The notes: generated from the letters alone by a model not told the origin. Positions 1-8,116 are shown, counted from the stretch's first letter. The stretch: 11,503 bases of DNA from an uncultured Methylococcaceae bacterium (GCA_913009515.1 CAJVYO010000027.1:1-11503); one strand, 5' to 3'. Program-made: numbers and translations.

Positions 1-180
1 CTTCTTTAATTCAGCAGCAGTTATCACACGAGCTTCTGGCTCTAACATCACCGGAATATCATCTTTAATAGGAAAGGCTAATTTATCAGCTTTACAGATT
101 AATTCCTGTGCCGCTTTATCGTGAATTAACGGGCTTTTACACAGTGGGCAAGCCAATATATCCAATAATTTACTATCCAT
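1..180 (-). CDS. ycaR: YcaR/Trm112-like small zinc-ribbon protein, cut by left edge
   Basis: The reverse strand from ATG at 180 gives 60 open codons to the window edge, beginning MDSKLLDILACPLCKSPL. The CPLC pair at residues 11-14, the later LICK, the AFPI segment and the VMLEPEAR stretch match the YcaR/Trm112 family, whose E. coli member is 60 residues long. The protein is therefore probably almost complete, with its stop codon just outside. Eukaryotic and archaeal Trm112 activates methyltransferases; the role of the bacterial homologue is not settled. In enterobacteria the gene lies between lpxK and kdsB. Here it appears to be first in its transcript, because rpoH diverges from it, so lpxK is not directly upstream. 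A GAGAG-like ribosome-binding site precedes the ATG. The family call is solid; the gene symbol is by homology. Confidence 0.85.
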   Translation of the reverse strand, partial: MDSKLLDILACPLCKSPLIHDKAAQELICKADKLAFPIKDDIPVMLEPEARVITAAELKK

Positions 181-311
181 TTATCTCTCTTAAGTTTCGT
201 TACAATAAAACTAGCATTTTACGCTATTTTTGATAAAAAATAAGGATTTAGATTAGACACTGCTAATGTGACAGTGATAAAATTGATGTCCGTTTTATTT
301 TTGGAGTTGTT
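181..311. promoter_or_regulatory. Divergent intergenic region between ycaR-like gene and rpoH
   Basis: This 131-bp AT-rich gap separates two divergent genes and must hold their promoters unless they are transcribed from farther away. For rpoH a possible sigma-70 type site is TAGACA at 254-259, an 18-bp spacer and TAAAAT at 278-283, which would give a leader of about 20-25 nt. Two overlapping inverted repeats sit on this region: ATTAG/CTAAT (252-256, 263-267) and CACTG/CAGTG (258-262, 272-276). No promoter for the minus-strand gene could be assigned with confidence. The promoter call is from eye matching only. Confidence 0.4.
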
Positions 312-1166
312 ATGACGAATGCATTGGCTTTACCTATTTCATTAACCTCAGCGAATTTTGATTCTTCTCTGAATATTATAGGTCAAACTGATAAATTAAA
401 TGCTGAACAAGAGCGTGCTCTGGCAGTGCGTTATCGTGACCATGAAGATCTCGATGCTGCCAAACAGCTGGTGATGGCAAATCTGCGTTTTGTTGCCCAT
501 GTTGCACGTGGCTATAATGGCTATGGCTTAACTATGAGTGATATTGTTCAGGAAGGTAATATCGGCTTAATGAAAGCCGTGAAGCGTTATAACCCAGATG
601 TAGGTGTCCGTTTAGTCTCGTTTGCCGTGCATTGGATTCGTGCAGAAATTCATGAATATGTGATTAAAAATTGGCGTATCGTTAAAATCGCCACCACTAA
701 ATCACAACGTAAAATTTTCTTTAATCTTAGAAAATCCAAAAAGAAACTCGGTTGGCTATCTAAAGATGAAGCAGAAGCGATTGCTGAAAATTTAAATGTC
801 GATTTAAAAACCGTTTATGAAATGGAAACTCGCTTAGATGGTAAAGATATGGCATTTGATTTACCAGAAAACACCAGCAGTGAAGACTATAGTGCGCCTG
901 TCGCTTATTTAGAACACGGAGATGCTGACCCTGCTTTATTGCTCGAACAATCTGACTGGAAAACGCATAAAGAAACCTTATTGAGTGATGCGCTAAAAAA
1001 TCTAGATGAACGCAGCCAAGATATTGTGACTAGTCGTTGGTTAAGTGATAAAAAGCTAACTTTGCATGATTTAGCTGCACGTTATAATATTTCAGCGGAA
1101 CGCGTTAGACAACTAGAAAAAAACGCGATGAAAAAAATCAAAGGGGCAGTGAGTTTTGCTGCTTAA
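312..1166 (+). CDS. rpoH: RNA polymerase heat-shock sigma factor, sigma-32
   Basis: A 284-residue group 3 sigma factor of the usual RpoH length, which directs RNA polymerase to heat-shock promoters for chaperones and proteases. Region 1.2/2 spans about residues 28-125 and carries DIVQEGNIGLMKAVKRYNP and LVSFAVHWIRAEIHEYV. The RpoH-specific box QRKIFFNLR lies at 132-140, which separates it from RpoD and RpoS. Region 4.2 with helix-turn-helix is near the C-terminus (LTLHDLAARYNISAERVRQLEK, about 249-270). The ATG is preceded by GGAG at 303-306, five bases away. Many gammaproteobacteria carry rpoH behind ftsYEX; here the upstream gene is a divergent zinc-ribbon gene, so rpoH is probably monocistronic. 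RpoH is often controlled by mRNA structure over the start; I could not show this here. Confidence 0.97.
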   Translation: MTNALALPISLTSANFDSSLNIIGQTDKLNAEQERALAVRYRDHEDLDAAKQLVMANLRFVAHVARGYNGYGLTMSDIVQEGNIGLMKAVKRYNPDVGVRLVSFAVHWIRAEIHEYVIKNWRIVKIATTKSQRKIFFNLRKSKKKLGWLSKDEAEAIAENLNVDLKTVYEMETRLDGKDMAFDLPENTSSEDYSAPVAYLEHGDADPALLLEQSDWKTHKETLLSDALKNLDERSQDIVTSRWLSDKKLTLHDLAARYNISAERVRQLEKNAMKKIKGAVSFAA

Positions 1167-1181
1167 ATTAACGCGTTAAAT

Positions 1182-1238
1182 ATTGAGTCATCAGTGGGTA
1201 ATGCTTTTTGCACTACCCATGAACGCACACTCAATTTT
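1182..1238. terminator. Probable bidirectional terminator between rpoH and fimV
   Basis: The 70-bp gap between the convergent rpoH and fimV stop codons holds a strong stem: GTGGGTAATGC (1194-1204) pairs with GCACTACCCAT (1210-1220) around a TTTTT loop, with one A-C mismatch and one G-U pair at the base. A second, outer inverted repeat, ATTGAGT (1182-1188) and ACTCAAT (1229-1235), encloses it and is followed by TTTT on the plus strand. On the minus strand the matching downstream run is the weaker ATATTTAA. The placement between two convergent genes supports use in both directions. Confidence 0.7.
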
Positions 1239-3837
1239 AATCACTATCTTTTTTAGTCTCATCTTCTTCAAAGATAAAATCCGTCTCTAAATCATCAATC
1301 GATATTTCCTCATTATCAATTTCAAGCTCTTTATTTTCATCTTCACCAATAAAGCCAAAATCATCTAGACTTGAAGCACTTTCATCTTCAATTAAAAGCT
1401 CGCCTTCCAACTCTCCCATTTCTGAAAAATCAAAATCATCTAAACTGGAGGCATTATTATTGTCACTGACTTCAAAATCAACCTCTAAACTTTCTATATC
1501 ATTAGCCACTTTTGAAGGAATAACCGCCGCTACTTCATCCTCTGACTCTAAATTATCAAAATTAACTTCTAAACTTTCAACATCACTAGCTACTTTTGAA
1601 GGAACAACCGTCGCTACTTCATCTTCTGATTCCAAATCATCAAAATTAACATCCAAAGCCTCTACATCACTAGCTGATTTCGGTGAAATAAGGGTTTCAT
1701 CTTCTAATTCTAAATCATCAAAATTAGCATCTAACATTTCTATATCACTATCAACTTTAGACAGCTGCACACTTTCTTGCTCCACTACTTTATCAGGGTC
1801 AGTTAATGCATTGGTTATATAGTCGTCTACATGTGATAAATCAGCACCTAACCCACCCCCTAGCGGTGATTCGTCTAAAGGCATTTCTTCTAAATCTTGT
1901 TCAGAAGCATCTAGCAAAGAATTGATTTCAATATCTTCCAACCCTTCCAACCCTTCCAACCCTTCTAAATCTTCTAATTCTTCGTTCTCTTCTTCATTTT
2001 GCTCTGGCTCTTCTACAGTATCTTCATGTGGATGAAGTTGAATATTATCTTGCATCTCAACTTCTAATGCTTCAACCTCAGTCCAAAAGTCACTATCCGT
2101 AGATTTTCCTTGATCTTCTAACTGCTGCTTATAAGTCGCAAAACCTTTTTCATTCTGAGAAACACTAAAAATTCTTAAATACTTTAATTGATATTCTTCA
2201 TTATCAGGTGATTCTACCATGGCTTCCAATAATATTTTTTCAGCCTCTTCATAGCGTCCATGTGTTAAATACACATCAGATTCAGACACTAATAAATCAA
2301 TATCATCATCTTCATCGGCAAACATATCAAATTCATCTAATAAATTATTGGTATCAATGTCCAATGCATTATCTTCAATACCAAAATCACTGTCGCTTAA
2401 ATTTTCATCAAAAATAATATCATCATTAATACTTTCGCCATCTAAAATAACATTTGTTTCTACATCATTTTTCTTAGGCTTACGTTGTCGCCATACAAAC
2501 CAACCACCCGCACCTAGTCCTAATAATGCTAAACCGCCTATTGCAAAAAACAAATACGAATCAGGTTCTGGTTCATTCGTCACCACAGTCTGCGGTTTTT
2601 TATTTTCAATCACAGCCGGTGTTACTGGCGTAATCTCAGGTTTAGCTACTTTTGCTATTTCAGAGTCCAAATCAGTTGTTTCATTTTCAGTAGGATCGCT
2701 GACTACCGCTGTCTCTATTGAGGTATTTTCAGTTTCCGAATCTTCCGACTCTGGCAATAATGATTCATCTAAATCATTATCTTTCACATCCTCTTTTAAG
2801 TCTGTTTCATCAGCTAATTCAGCATTATTAGCTGTTAATACTTCTTCTTTGTTATCTCGTAATACTTTTAATTCACGTTCTTTTAATGCCAGCATATCCT
2901 GCATAATCGTGAATTTTTCTTCTAACCTCTCTAAACGCTGTTTTAATTCTGTATTACTATTATCACTGACTAACTCATTACTTAATTGAGCATCTGGAGC
3001 AGTTAACGTTAACTTTTGTTCTGAAGCTTGACTCGCTATTTTTTTATCGACAACCTCAGTCTTTTTAGTAATTTTAGTATAGGTGTCCTGATTTCCTGCT
3101 GAGGCCGCTTGATAAAACTCACTTTTTGAAGATTCTCGACTCAACAAAGTAATCTCTTCGGTACTCGGTATCGTCAACAATGTACCAGAAATTAAACGAT
3201 TAATATTATTCTTATAAAAAGCATTCGGATTTGCTTTATACAATGCCATCACAAACTGATATGTGGATATATTAGCATCGTTATTTAACTTTTTACCAAT
3301 TGACCACAAGGTATCATAACGCTGTATACGTGTGACTTCATTGCCTACTAACTGCGTAGCATTATCTACCGAACGGACAGCAGGAGCTGTATTATTAGTT
3401 GTACCACTACGCTGTGCAACTGTGTTTATCGCAGCAGATGAGGGACGCGGATCAAAGAGTAAGGTAAATTCTTTATAGGATGTGCCACGCGTCCCTCCAA
3501 CTTCAAGTAAAAAATTTAAAAAGGGTTCTTTCACATATTCATTAGAATATAGCTTAATAACAGCCTGTTGCTTTCCTGCCTGTCCAATCGTCTCAAACTT
3601 AATATTTTTAAAGAAAACATTCCAAGTAAGCCCTGATTCTATAAACTTTTTAGGCGAGGCTAAACTCACTTTTAAATCAGCAAGCGACTCACCTTTTGAT
3701 AAAATAATCGGGATTTCAGCACGCAATTTCTGATGTAAAAAAGACTGATTTTTTATCTCTTTAATGCCTAAAGCACTTGCCGTTAAGGGCACTGATAATA
3801 CCGATACCATTAATAATTTTTTAGCGAATATTTTCAT
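1237..3837 (-). CDS. fimV: FimV-like inner-membrane LysM protein with acidic repeat-rich C-terminus
   Basis: An 866-residue protein with FimV architecture. It has a signal peptide (about 1-22, cleavage after ASA) followed by LGIKEIKNQSFLHQKLRAEIPI, the conserved FimV N-terminal segment. A LysM peptidoglycan-binding domain lies at about 167-224, a predicted coiled coil at about 295-332, one membrane segment at about 428-450 followed by basic WRQRKPKK, and a cytoplasmic TPR-like region at about 512-575. The rest is very acidic. In Pseudomonas FimV supports type IV pilus assembly, cyclic-AMP signalling and polar organisation. The conserved C-terminal TPR motif usual in FimV is not seen; the protein ends in DE-rich sequence with 28-residue repeats (about 696-792) and a Leu-Glu-rich run at 621-635. 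It follows asd by 40 bp, as in Pseudomonas, but truA does not follow. The symbol is by architecture and synteny. Confidence 0.88.
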   Translation of the reverse strand: MKIFAKKLLMVSVLSVPLTASALGIKEIKNQSFLHQKLRAEIPIILSKGESLADLKVSLASPKKFIESGLTWNVFFKNIKFETIGQAGKQQAVIKLYSNEYVKEPFLNFLLEVGGTRGTSYKEFTLLFDPRPSSAAINTVAQRSGTTNNTAPAVRSVDNATQLVGNEVTRIQRYDTLWSIGKKLNNDANISTYQFVMALYKANPNAFYKNNINRLISGTLLTIPSTEEITLLSRESSKSEFYQAASAGNQDTYTKITKKTEVVDKKIASQASEQKLTLTAPDAQLSNELVSDNSNTELKQRLERLEEKFTIMQDMLALKERELKVLRDNKEEVLTANNAELADETDLKEDVKDNDLDESLLPESEDSETENTSIETAVVSDPTENETTDLDSEIAKVAKPEITPVTPAVIENKKPQTVVTNEPEPDSYLFFAIGGLALLGLGAGGWFVWRQRKPKKNDVETNVILDGESINDDIIFDENLSDSDFGIEDNALDIDTNNLLDEFDMFADEDDDIDLLVSESDVYLTHGRYEEAEKILLEAMVESPDNEEYQLKYLRIFSVSQNEKGFATYKQQLEDQGKSTDSDFWTEVEALEVEMQDNIQLHPHEDTVEEPEQNEEENEELEDLEGLEGLEGLEDIEINSLLDASEQDLEEMPLDESPLGGGLGADLSHVDDYITNALTDPDKVVEQESVQLSKVDSDIEMLDANFDDLELEDETLISPKSASDVEALDVNFDDLESEDEVATVVPSKVASDVESLEVNFDNLESEDEVAAVIPSKVANDIESLEVDFEVSDNNNASSLDDFDFSEMGELEGELLIEDESASSLDDFGFIGEDENKELEIDNEEISIDDLETDFIFEEDETKKDSD
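1484..1760 (-). repeat. Tandem 84-bp coding repeats in fimV
   Basis: Tandem units start at 1484, 1568, 1652 and 1730, with lengths of 84, 84 and 78 bp and then a partial copy. Each encodes about 28 residues around a core such as SDVESLEVNFDNLESEDEV, with the VxPSKVA linker in the two longest. The copies differ at many third positions as well as at some residues, so they are not very recent duplications. Unit lengths are multiples of three, so frame is kept. A second pair, ASSLDDFDF and ASSLDDFGF, recurs 25 residues apart closer to the C-terminus. Confidence 0.85.
1933..1977 (-). repeat. Five 9-bp tandem units in fimV (Leu-Glu-Asp/Gly)
   Basis: Five adjacent 9-bp units, plus-strand forms atcttccaa, cccttccaa, cccttccaa, cccttctaa and atcttctaa, encode LEDLEGLEGLEGLED at residues 621-635. 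The two middle units are identical. Change of copy number would keep the frame and alter only the length of the acidic linker. Confidence 0.85.
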
Positions 3838-3877
3838 TATCCTAACGACCCTTTTCCTTAAAGATTTTTTATCTGAA

Positions 3878-4900
3878 TTAAATATACTCTTTGATTAACA
3901 CTTCTGCAATTTGTACGCTATTAAGTGCTGCACCTTTGCGCACGTTATCGGCAACAACCCATAAATTAATACCTTTTTCACATGAAATATCTTCACGCAC
4001 TCGCCCGACAAATACATCATCATTGCCTGATGATTCTGTTACTGCTGTCGGGTAACCACCATCAATCCGCTCATCAAGTAACGTAATCCCCTCAAAATTC
4101 GCCAACACCTCACGTACTTTTTCTACACTAATTTTATCGCGTGTCTCAATATGCACCGCCTCTGAATGCCCATAAAAAACCGGCACACGCACTGCGGTAG
4201 GATTAACCATAATTGACTCATCCCCCATAATTTTATGCGTTTCCCAAACCATTTTCATTTCTTCTTTGGTATAGCCATTTTCTAAAAACACATCAATTTG
4301 CGGCAATACATTAAAGGCAATTTGCTTAGGATACACTTTGGAGCTAATCGGCTTACCATTCAGCAGTTGAGCCGTTTGGCTAACCACTTCTTCAATGCCT
4401 TCCTTTCCTGAGCCCGATACTGCTTGATAAGTACACACATTAACCCGCGTAATCCCCACTGCATCATAAATAGGTTTTAACGCAACTAACATCTGAATCG
4501 TAGAACAATTCGGATTAGCAATAATGCCGCGTGTTTTATGCTCAGCAATCGCTTCAGGATTGACTTCAGGCACCACTAACGGAATATCATCGTCATAACG
4601 AAACTGTGAGGTATTATCAATCACCACACAACCCGCAGCAGCAGCCTTAGGTGCATAGTCAGCTGATAAACTCGCCCCCGCAGAAAACAAACCAATTTCT
4701 ACCTTTGAGAAATCAAAATCCGATAAAGCTTCAATGGCAATACTTTGACCATTAAATGAAATCCGCTTGCCAACTGAACGCTCACTGGCTAACGCATATA
4801 ATTTATTCACAGGAAATTTACGTTCCTCTAAAATCGAAATCATGGCTTCGCCAACCGCACCGGTCGCACCCACAATCGCTACATTATACTTTTTAGTCAT
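3878..4900 (-). CDS. asd: Aspartate-semialdehyde dehydrogenase
   Basis: A 340-residue NADPH-dependent enzyme that reduces aspartyl phosphate to aspartate semialdehyde, the branch point to lysine/diaminopimelate, threonine and methionine. The N-terminal dinucleotide-binding loop GATGAVGE is at residues 11-18. The catalytic cysteine is C132 in NPNCST, the conserved VSGSGKEG segment is at 161-168, and the catalytic histidine is H245 in VFYGHSEAVHIE. I place the start at ATG 4900, not the in-frame GTG at 4909: an AGGTG ribosome-binding site lies six bases before the ATG, and family members begin MxKKxNVAxVGATG. The leuB stop codon and this ATG are separated by one base, so translation is probably coupled. 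The placement after leuB and before fimV is conserved in Pseudomonas. Confidence 0.96.
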   Translation of the reverse strand: MTKKYNVAIVGATGAVGEAMISILEERKFPVNKLYALASERSVGKRISFNGQSIAIEALSDFDFSKVEIGLFSAGASLSADYAPKAAAAGCVVIDNTSQFRYDDDIPLVVPEVNPEAIAEHKTRGIIANPNCSTIQMLVALKPIYDAVGITRVNVCTYQAVSGSGKEGIEEVVSQTAQLLNGKPISSKVYPKQIAFNVLPQIDVFLENGYTKEEMKMVWETHKIMGDESIMVNPTAVRVPVFYGHSEAVHIETRDKISVEKVREVLANFEGITLLDERIDGGYPTAVTESSGNDDVFVGRVREDISCEKGINLWVVADNVRKGAALNSVQIAEVLIKEYI

Positions 4901-4901
4901 T

Positions 4902-5987
4902 TTATACACCTGCCTTTAAAGCATTAACCACTGCATCGCCCATTTCAGAGGTGCTAACACGCTGTGTACCTTCAGAATAAATATCAGCCGTGCGTATATT
5001 TGAATCTAATGCACTATTAACCGCTGCTTCAATTCGATCAGCTGCATCAGCTTCATCAAATGTATAACGCAGCATCATTGCTGCCGATAAAATGGTTGCT
5101 AAAGGGTTAGCAATGCCTTTGCCTGCAATATCAGGTGCCGAACCATGAATCGGTTCATACATACCTTTGCCATTCACATCTAATGAGGCAGAAGGTAACA
5201 TACCGATTGAACCCGTCAACATAGAAGCAGTATCTGATAAAATATCACCAAACATATTCGTTGTGACCATCACATCAAATTGCTTAGGTGCGCGCACTAA
5301 TTGCATTGACGCATTATCCACGTACATATGACTTAATTCGACATCTGGATAGTCTTTAGCGACTTCATCCATCACTTCGCGCCACAATTCTGTACATTCC
5401 AATACATTGGCTTTATCAACAGAACACAATCGTTTATCGCGTTTCTGTGCAATATTAAACGCAGAATGAGCAATACGACGAATTTCAGATTCAGAATACA
5501 CTAAGGTGTTATACCCTTGTTTTTCACCATTATCTAAGGTTCTTACCCCGCGAGGCTGACCAAAATAAATACCACCGGTTAATTCACGCACAATCATCAA
5601 ATCTAAACCTGACACCACTTCAGGTTTCAGCGTTGAGGCATCAGCGAGTTGCGGATATAAAATAGCAGGACGTAAATTAGAAAATAACTGTAATTCTGAA
5701 CGCAAGCCTAATAAACCCTTTTCAGGACGCACTGCAATATCCAGTGACTCCCATTTATACCCCCCCACTGCACCTAATAACACGGCATCAGCCGATTTTG
5801 TTAATTTAATCGTCGCTTCAGGAAAAGGCGAGCCAGTTTCATCATAAGCTGCTCCGCCGATTAAACCGTGTTCAAAATCTAATTCTAATGCCATGTCTGT
5901 ATTTAAATACTCTAACACTTTAAGTGCTTCGACAACGATTTCAGGGCCAATACCATCACCAGCTAATACGGCAATTTTATGTGTCAT
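4902..5987 (-). CDS. leuB: 3-isopropylmalate dehydrogenase
   Basis: A 361-residue NAD-dependent beta-decarboxylating dehydrogenase that oxidises 3-isopropylmalate to the precursor of leucine's keto acid (2-ketoisocaproate). The start MTHKIAVLAGDGIGPEIVVEA is canonical. Substrate and catalytic residues are present: R96, R106 and R134 (VREL), Y141 in GGIYFG, K192 in SVDKANV, D224 in YVDNAS, and D248/D252 in MFGDILSD. The cofactor motif MYEPIHGSAPDIAGKGIANP is at about 276-295. The gap after leuD is 51 bp, the longest inside the leu cluster, and the ribosome-binding site is weak (GAGAG about 13 bases upstream). The protein has the length and every key residue expected of a functional enzyme. Confidence 0.97.
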   Translation of the reverse strand: MTHKIAVLAGDGIGPEIVVEALKVLEYLNTDMALELDFEHGLIGGAAYDETGSPFPEATIKLTKSADAVLLGAVGGYKWESLDIAVRPEKGLLGLRSELQLFSNLRPAILYPQLADASTLKPEVVSGLDLMIVRELTGGIYFGQPRGVRTLDNGEKQGYNTLVYSESEIRRIAHSAFNIAQKRDKRLCSVDKANVLECTELWREVMDEVAKDYPDVELSHMYVDNASMQLVRAPKQFDVMVTTNMFGDILSDTASMLTGSIGMLPSASLDVNGKGMYEPIHGSAPDIAGKGIANPLATILSAAMMLRYTFDEADAADRIEAAVNSALDSNIRTADIYSEGTQRVSTSEMGDAVVNALKAGV

Positions 5988-6038
5988 AGTTTTACTAACT
6001 CTCTTTAATGATTAAATTTTAATTTATTAGGTTGCTGA

Positions 6039-6674
6039 TTAGGCAAATAGCCACGGTGCTCGTTCTTGACGTTCCACTTCATAAGCCTTAATGGCATCTG
6101 ACTGTAATAAGGTTAAGGCAATATCATCTAAACCATTATAAAGCCGGTACTTACGCGTTTCATCAATGGAAAAATTTAAAACCTCGCCCTTCTCAGGGGT
6201 GATACTTTGCTGTTCTAAATCAATGCTTAATTGATAACCTGCCGTTACTTGTTTAAAGAGTGAATCAACCTGTTCTGCCGATAAAACAATCGGTAAAATA
6301 CCATTTTTAAAGCAATTATTATAAAAAATATCTGCAAAACTCGGGGCAATAATCGCTCTAAAGCCATAATCTTCTAATGCCCACGGAGCATGCTCACGCG
6401 ATGATCCACAGCCAAAATTTTCTCGGGTTAATAAAATCTCTGCCCCTTGATAATCAGCATTATTTAATACAAACTCAGTTTTTAAAGGGCGATTAGTACA
6501 ATCCATTTCAGGCTCACCCATATCTTGGTAACGCCATTCATCAAATAAATACGGCCCAAAGCCAGCACGGCGAATCGATTTTAAAAACTGCTTAGGAATA
6601 ATCGCATCGGTATCGACATTCGCTCGATCCAGTGGCATCACTTTAGTGGTTATTTTGGTAAAAGCTTTCATCAT
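6039..6674 (-). CDS. leuD: 3-isopropylmalate dehydratase small subunit
   Basis: A 211-residue small subunit of isopropylmalate isomerase, which works with LeuC to convert 2-isopropylmalate to 3-isopropylmalate. The family signatures are PLDRANVDTDAIIPKQFL at about 14-31 and the swivel-domain block RENFGCGSSREHAPWALEDYG (about 84-104), followed by SFADIFYNNCFKNGILP. Length is close to the E. coli protein (201). Two adjacent ATG codons, at 6674 and 6671, could serve as start; a GGGAG ribosome-binding site overlapping the end of leuC lies three or six bases away respectively, so the second may be preferred. Only seven bases separate it from leuC, consistent with coupled expression of the two subunits. 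Confidence 0.96.
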   Translation of the reverse strand: MMKAFTKITTKVMPLDRANVDTDAIIPKQFLKSIRRAGFGPYLFDEWRYQDMGEPEMDCTNRPLKTEFVLNNADYQGAEILLTRENFGCGSSREHAPWALEDYGFRAIIAPSFADIFYNNCFKNGILPIVLSAEQVDSLFKQVTAGYQLSIDLEQQSITPEKGEVLNFSIDETRKYRLYNGLDDIALTLLQSDAIKAYEVERQERAPWLFA

Positions 6675-6681
6675 TTTCTCC

Positions 6682-8088
6682 CTAATTCCATTCTCTTACA
6701 TCAACAAAATGGCCAACAATACCTGCTGCAGCCGCCATTTCAGGACTCACTAAATGCGTACGCCCGCCATAACCTTGTCGTCCTTCAAAATTACGGTTTG
6801 AGGTTGAGGCACAACGCTCACCGGCCTCTAATTTATCCGCATTCATCGCAAGACACATTGAACAGCCTGGCTCTCGCCACTCAAAACCCGCCGCAATAAA
6901 GATTTTATCTAAACCTTCACTTTCTGCTTGTTGCTTCACCAGACCTGACCCTGCAACCACCATTGCTAAACTCACATTTTCTGCTCGTTGTTTACCCTCC
7001 ACAATCGCGGCGGCCGCTCGTAAATCTTCAATACGTGAATTGGTACACGAACCAATAAACACTTTATCTATTTGAATAGAGCTGATTGGCTGCTCTGCTG
7101 TCAAACCCATATATTTCAAAGCATTCTGCATACTTTGTTGCTTAACGGCATCAAATTCATCCAATGGATTAGGCACCGTATCATCAATTGAAACTACCAT
7201 TTCTGGCGAAGTTCCCCAAGTTACTTGCGGTTTAATAGTCGATGCATCTAATTCTAAGGTTTTATCAAATACTGCCTCGTCATCAGAGTGTAATTTCTGC
7301 CATGCCCGTTCTGCAATTAACCAATGGTCGCCTTTTGGTGCATAAGGACGACCACGATAATAATCCAACGTAGTATCATCAACGGCAATCAAACCCGTTC
7401 TCGCACCCGCTTCAATCGCCATATTACAAACGGTCATACGGCCTTCCATACTCAGCGCTGCAATGGCCTCACCAGCAAACTCAATCGCATAGCCTGTACC
7501 GCCAGCGGTTCCAATTTCACCGATAATAGCGAGTACAATATCTTTTGCCGTTACCCCTTTACCCACTGAACCATTAACCTTAATCAAGAAATTCTTAGAT
7601 TTTTTCTGGGTTAAACATTGTGTCGCTAAGGCATGTTCCACTTCCGAGGTACCGATACCAAATGCTAAAGCACCTGATGCACCATGCGTGGAAGTATGGG
7701 AATCACCACAAACAACTGTCATCCCCGGTAAAGTCGCCCCTTGTTCAGGGCCCATTACATGCACAATCCCTTGACGTATATCACCCATATCAAATTCGGT
7801 AATACCAAATTCCGCACAGTTTTTATCTAAAGTTTCAACTTGTAATTTTGCCACAGGATCAGTAATGCCAACACTACGTTCAGTGGTCGGTACGTTATGA
7901 TCTGCTACCGCTAAATTACAATCAATACGCCAGGGTTTTCTATTGGCTAAACGTAAACCTTCAAAGGCTTGCGGTGAAGTCACTTCATGAATAAGTTGCC
8001 TATCGATATAAATCAATGAGGTGCCATCATCTTCGGTCAGGACAACATGGTCATCCCATAATTTATCATATAACGTTTTTGCTGACAT
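6682..8088 (-). CDS. leuC: 3-isopropylmalate dehydratase large subunit
   Basis: A 468-residue aconitase-family protein holding the 4Fe-4S cluster of isopropylmalate isomerase. The cluster cysteines are C348 (GSCTNSR), C409 and C412 (GCSMC), which match the spacing of E. coli LeuC (466 residues). Other marks are VADHNVPTT at about 61-69, GDSHTSTHGASGALAFGIGT near 128-147 and the C-terminal NRNFEGRQG block. It ends with TAG at 6682-6684, directly at the leuD ribosome-binding site. Upstream there are only 28 bases to the LpxD-like gene, with no room for a classical leu leader peptide and attenuator, so transcription probably enters from adk or beyond. No leuA is in the window. Confidence 0.97.
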   Translation of the reverse strand: MSAKTLYDKLWDDHVVLTEDDGTSLIYIDRQLIHEVTSPQAFEGLRLANRKPWRIDCNLAVADHNVPTTERSVGITDPVAKLQVETLDKNCAEFGITEFDMGDIRQGIVHVMGPEQGATLPGMTVVCGDSHTSTHGASGALAFGIGTSEVEHALATQCLTQKKSKNFLIKVNGSVGKGVTAKDIVLAIIGEIGTAGGTGYAIEFAGEAIAALSMEGRMTVCNMAIEAGARTGLIAVDDTTLDYYRGRPYAPKGDHWLIAERAWQKLHSDDEAVFDKTLELDASTIKPQVTWGTSPEMVVSIDDTVPNPLDEFDAVKQQSMQNALKYMGLTAEQPISSIQIDKVFIGSCTNSRIEDLRAAAAIVEGKQRAENVSLAMVVAGSGLVKQQAESEGLDKIFIAAGFEWREPGCSMCLAMNADKLEAGERCASTSNRNFEGRQGYGGRTHLVSPEMAAAAGIVGHFVDVREWN

Positions 8089-8116
8089 TTAACTATACCC
8101 GTCTAAATTATTAATT

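Noticed and set aside
1484..1760. Tandem repeats considered as a CRISPR array
   Set aside because: Units are contiguous, in frame and coding, and degenerate at third positions, with no unique spacers between identical repeats.
1460..1822. 120-residue repetitive open frame antisense to fimV
   Set aside because: Its SKSSKLTSK repeats are the antisense image of the 84-bp fimV repeats.
2348..2989. 213-residue open frame antisense to fimV
   Set aside because: The translation is Ser/Phe-rich low-complexity sequence that mirrors the acidic composition of FimV on the other strand; no recognisable domain or clear ribosome-binding site.
3841..3877. AGAT-AAAAA-ATCT inverted repeat between asd and fimV as a terminator
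   Set aside because: A four-base AT-rich stem without a following U run; too weak to end transcription, so asd and fimV are taken as cotranscribed.
4901..4909. GTG at 4909 as the asd start
   Set aside because: It falls inside the leuB 3' end and overlaps the AGGTG that serves as the ribosome-binding site for ATG 4900, which also fits the family's N-terminus.
7324..7802. Two short plus-strand frames inside leuC, plus others inside asd, leuB and the LpxD-like gene
   Set aside because: The opposite-strand genes have full catalytic motifs; these are shadows.
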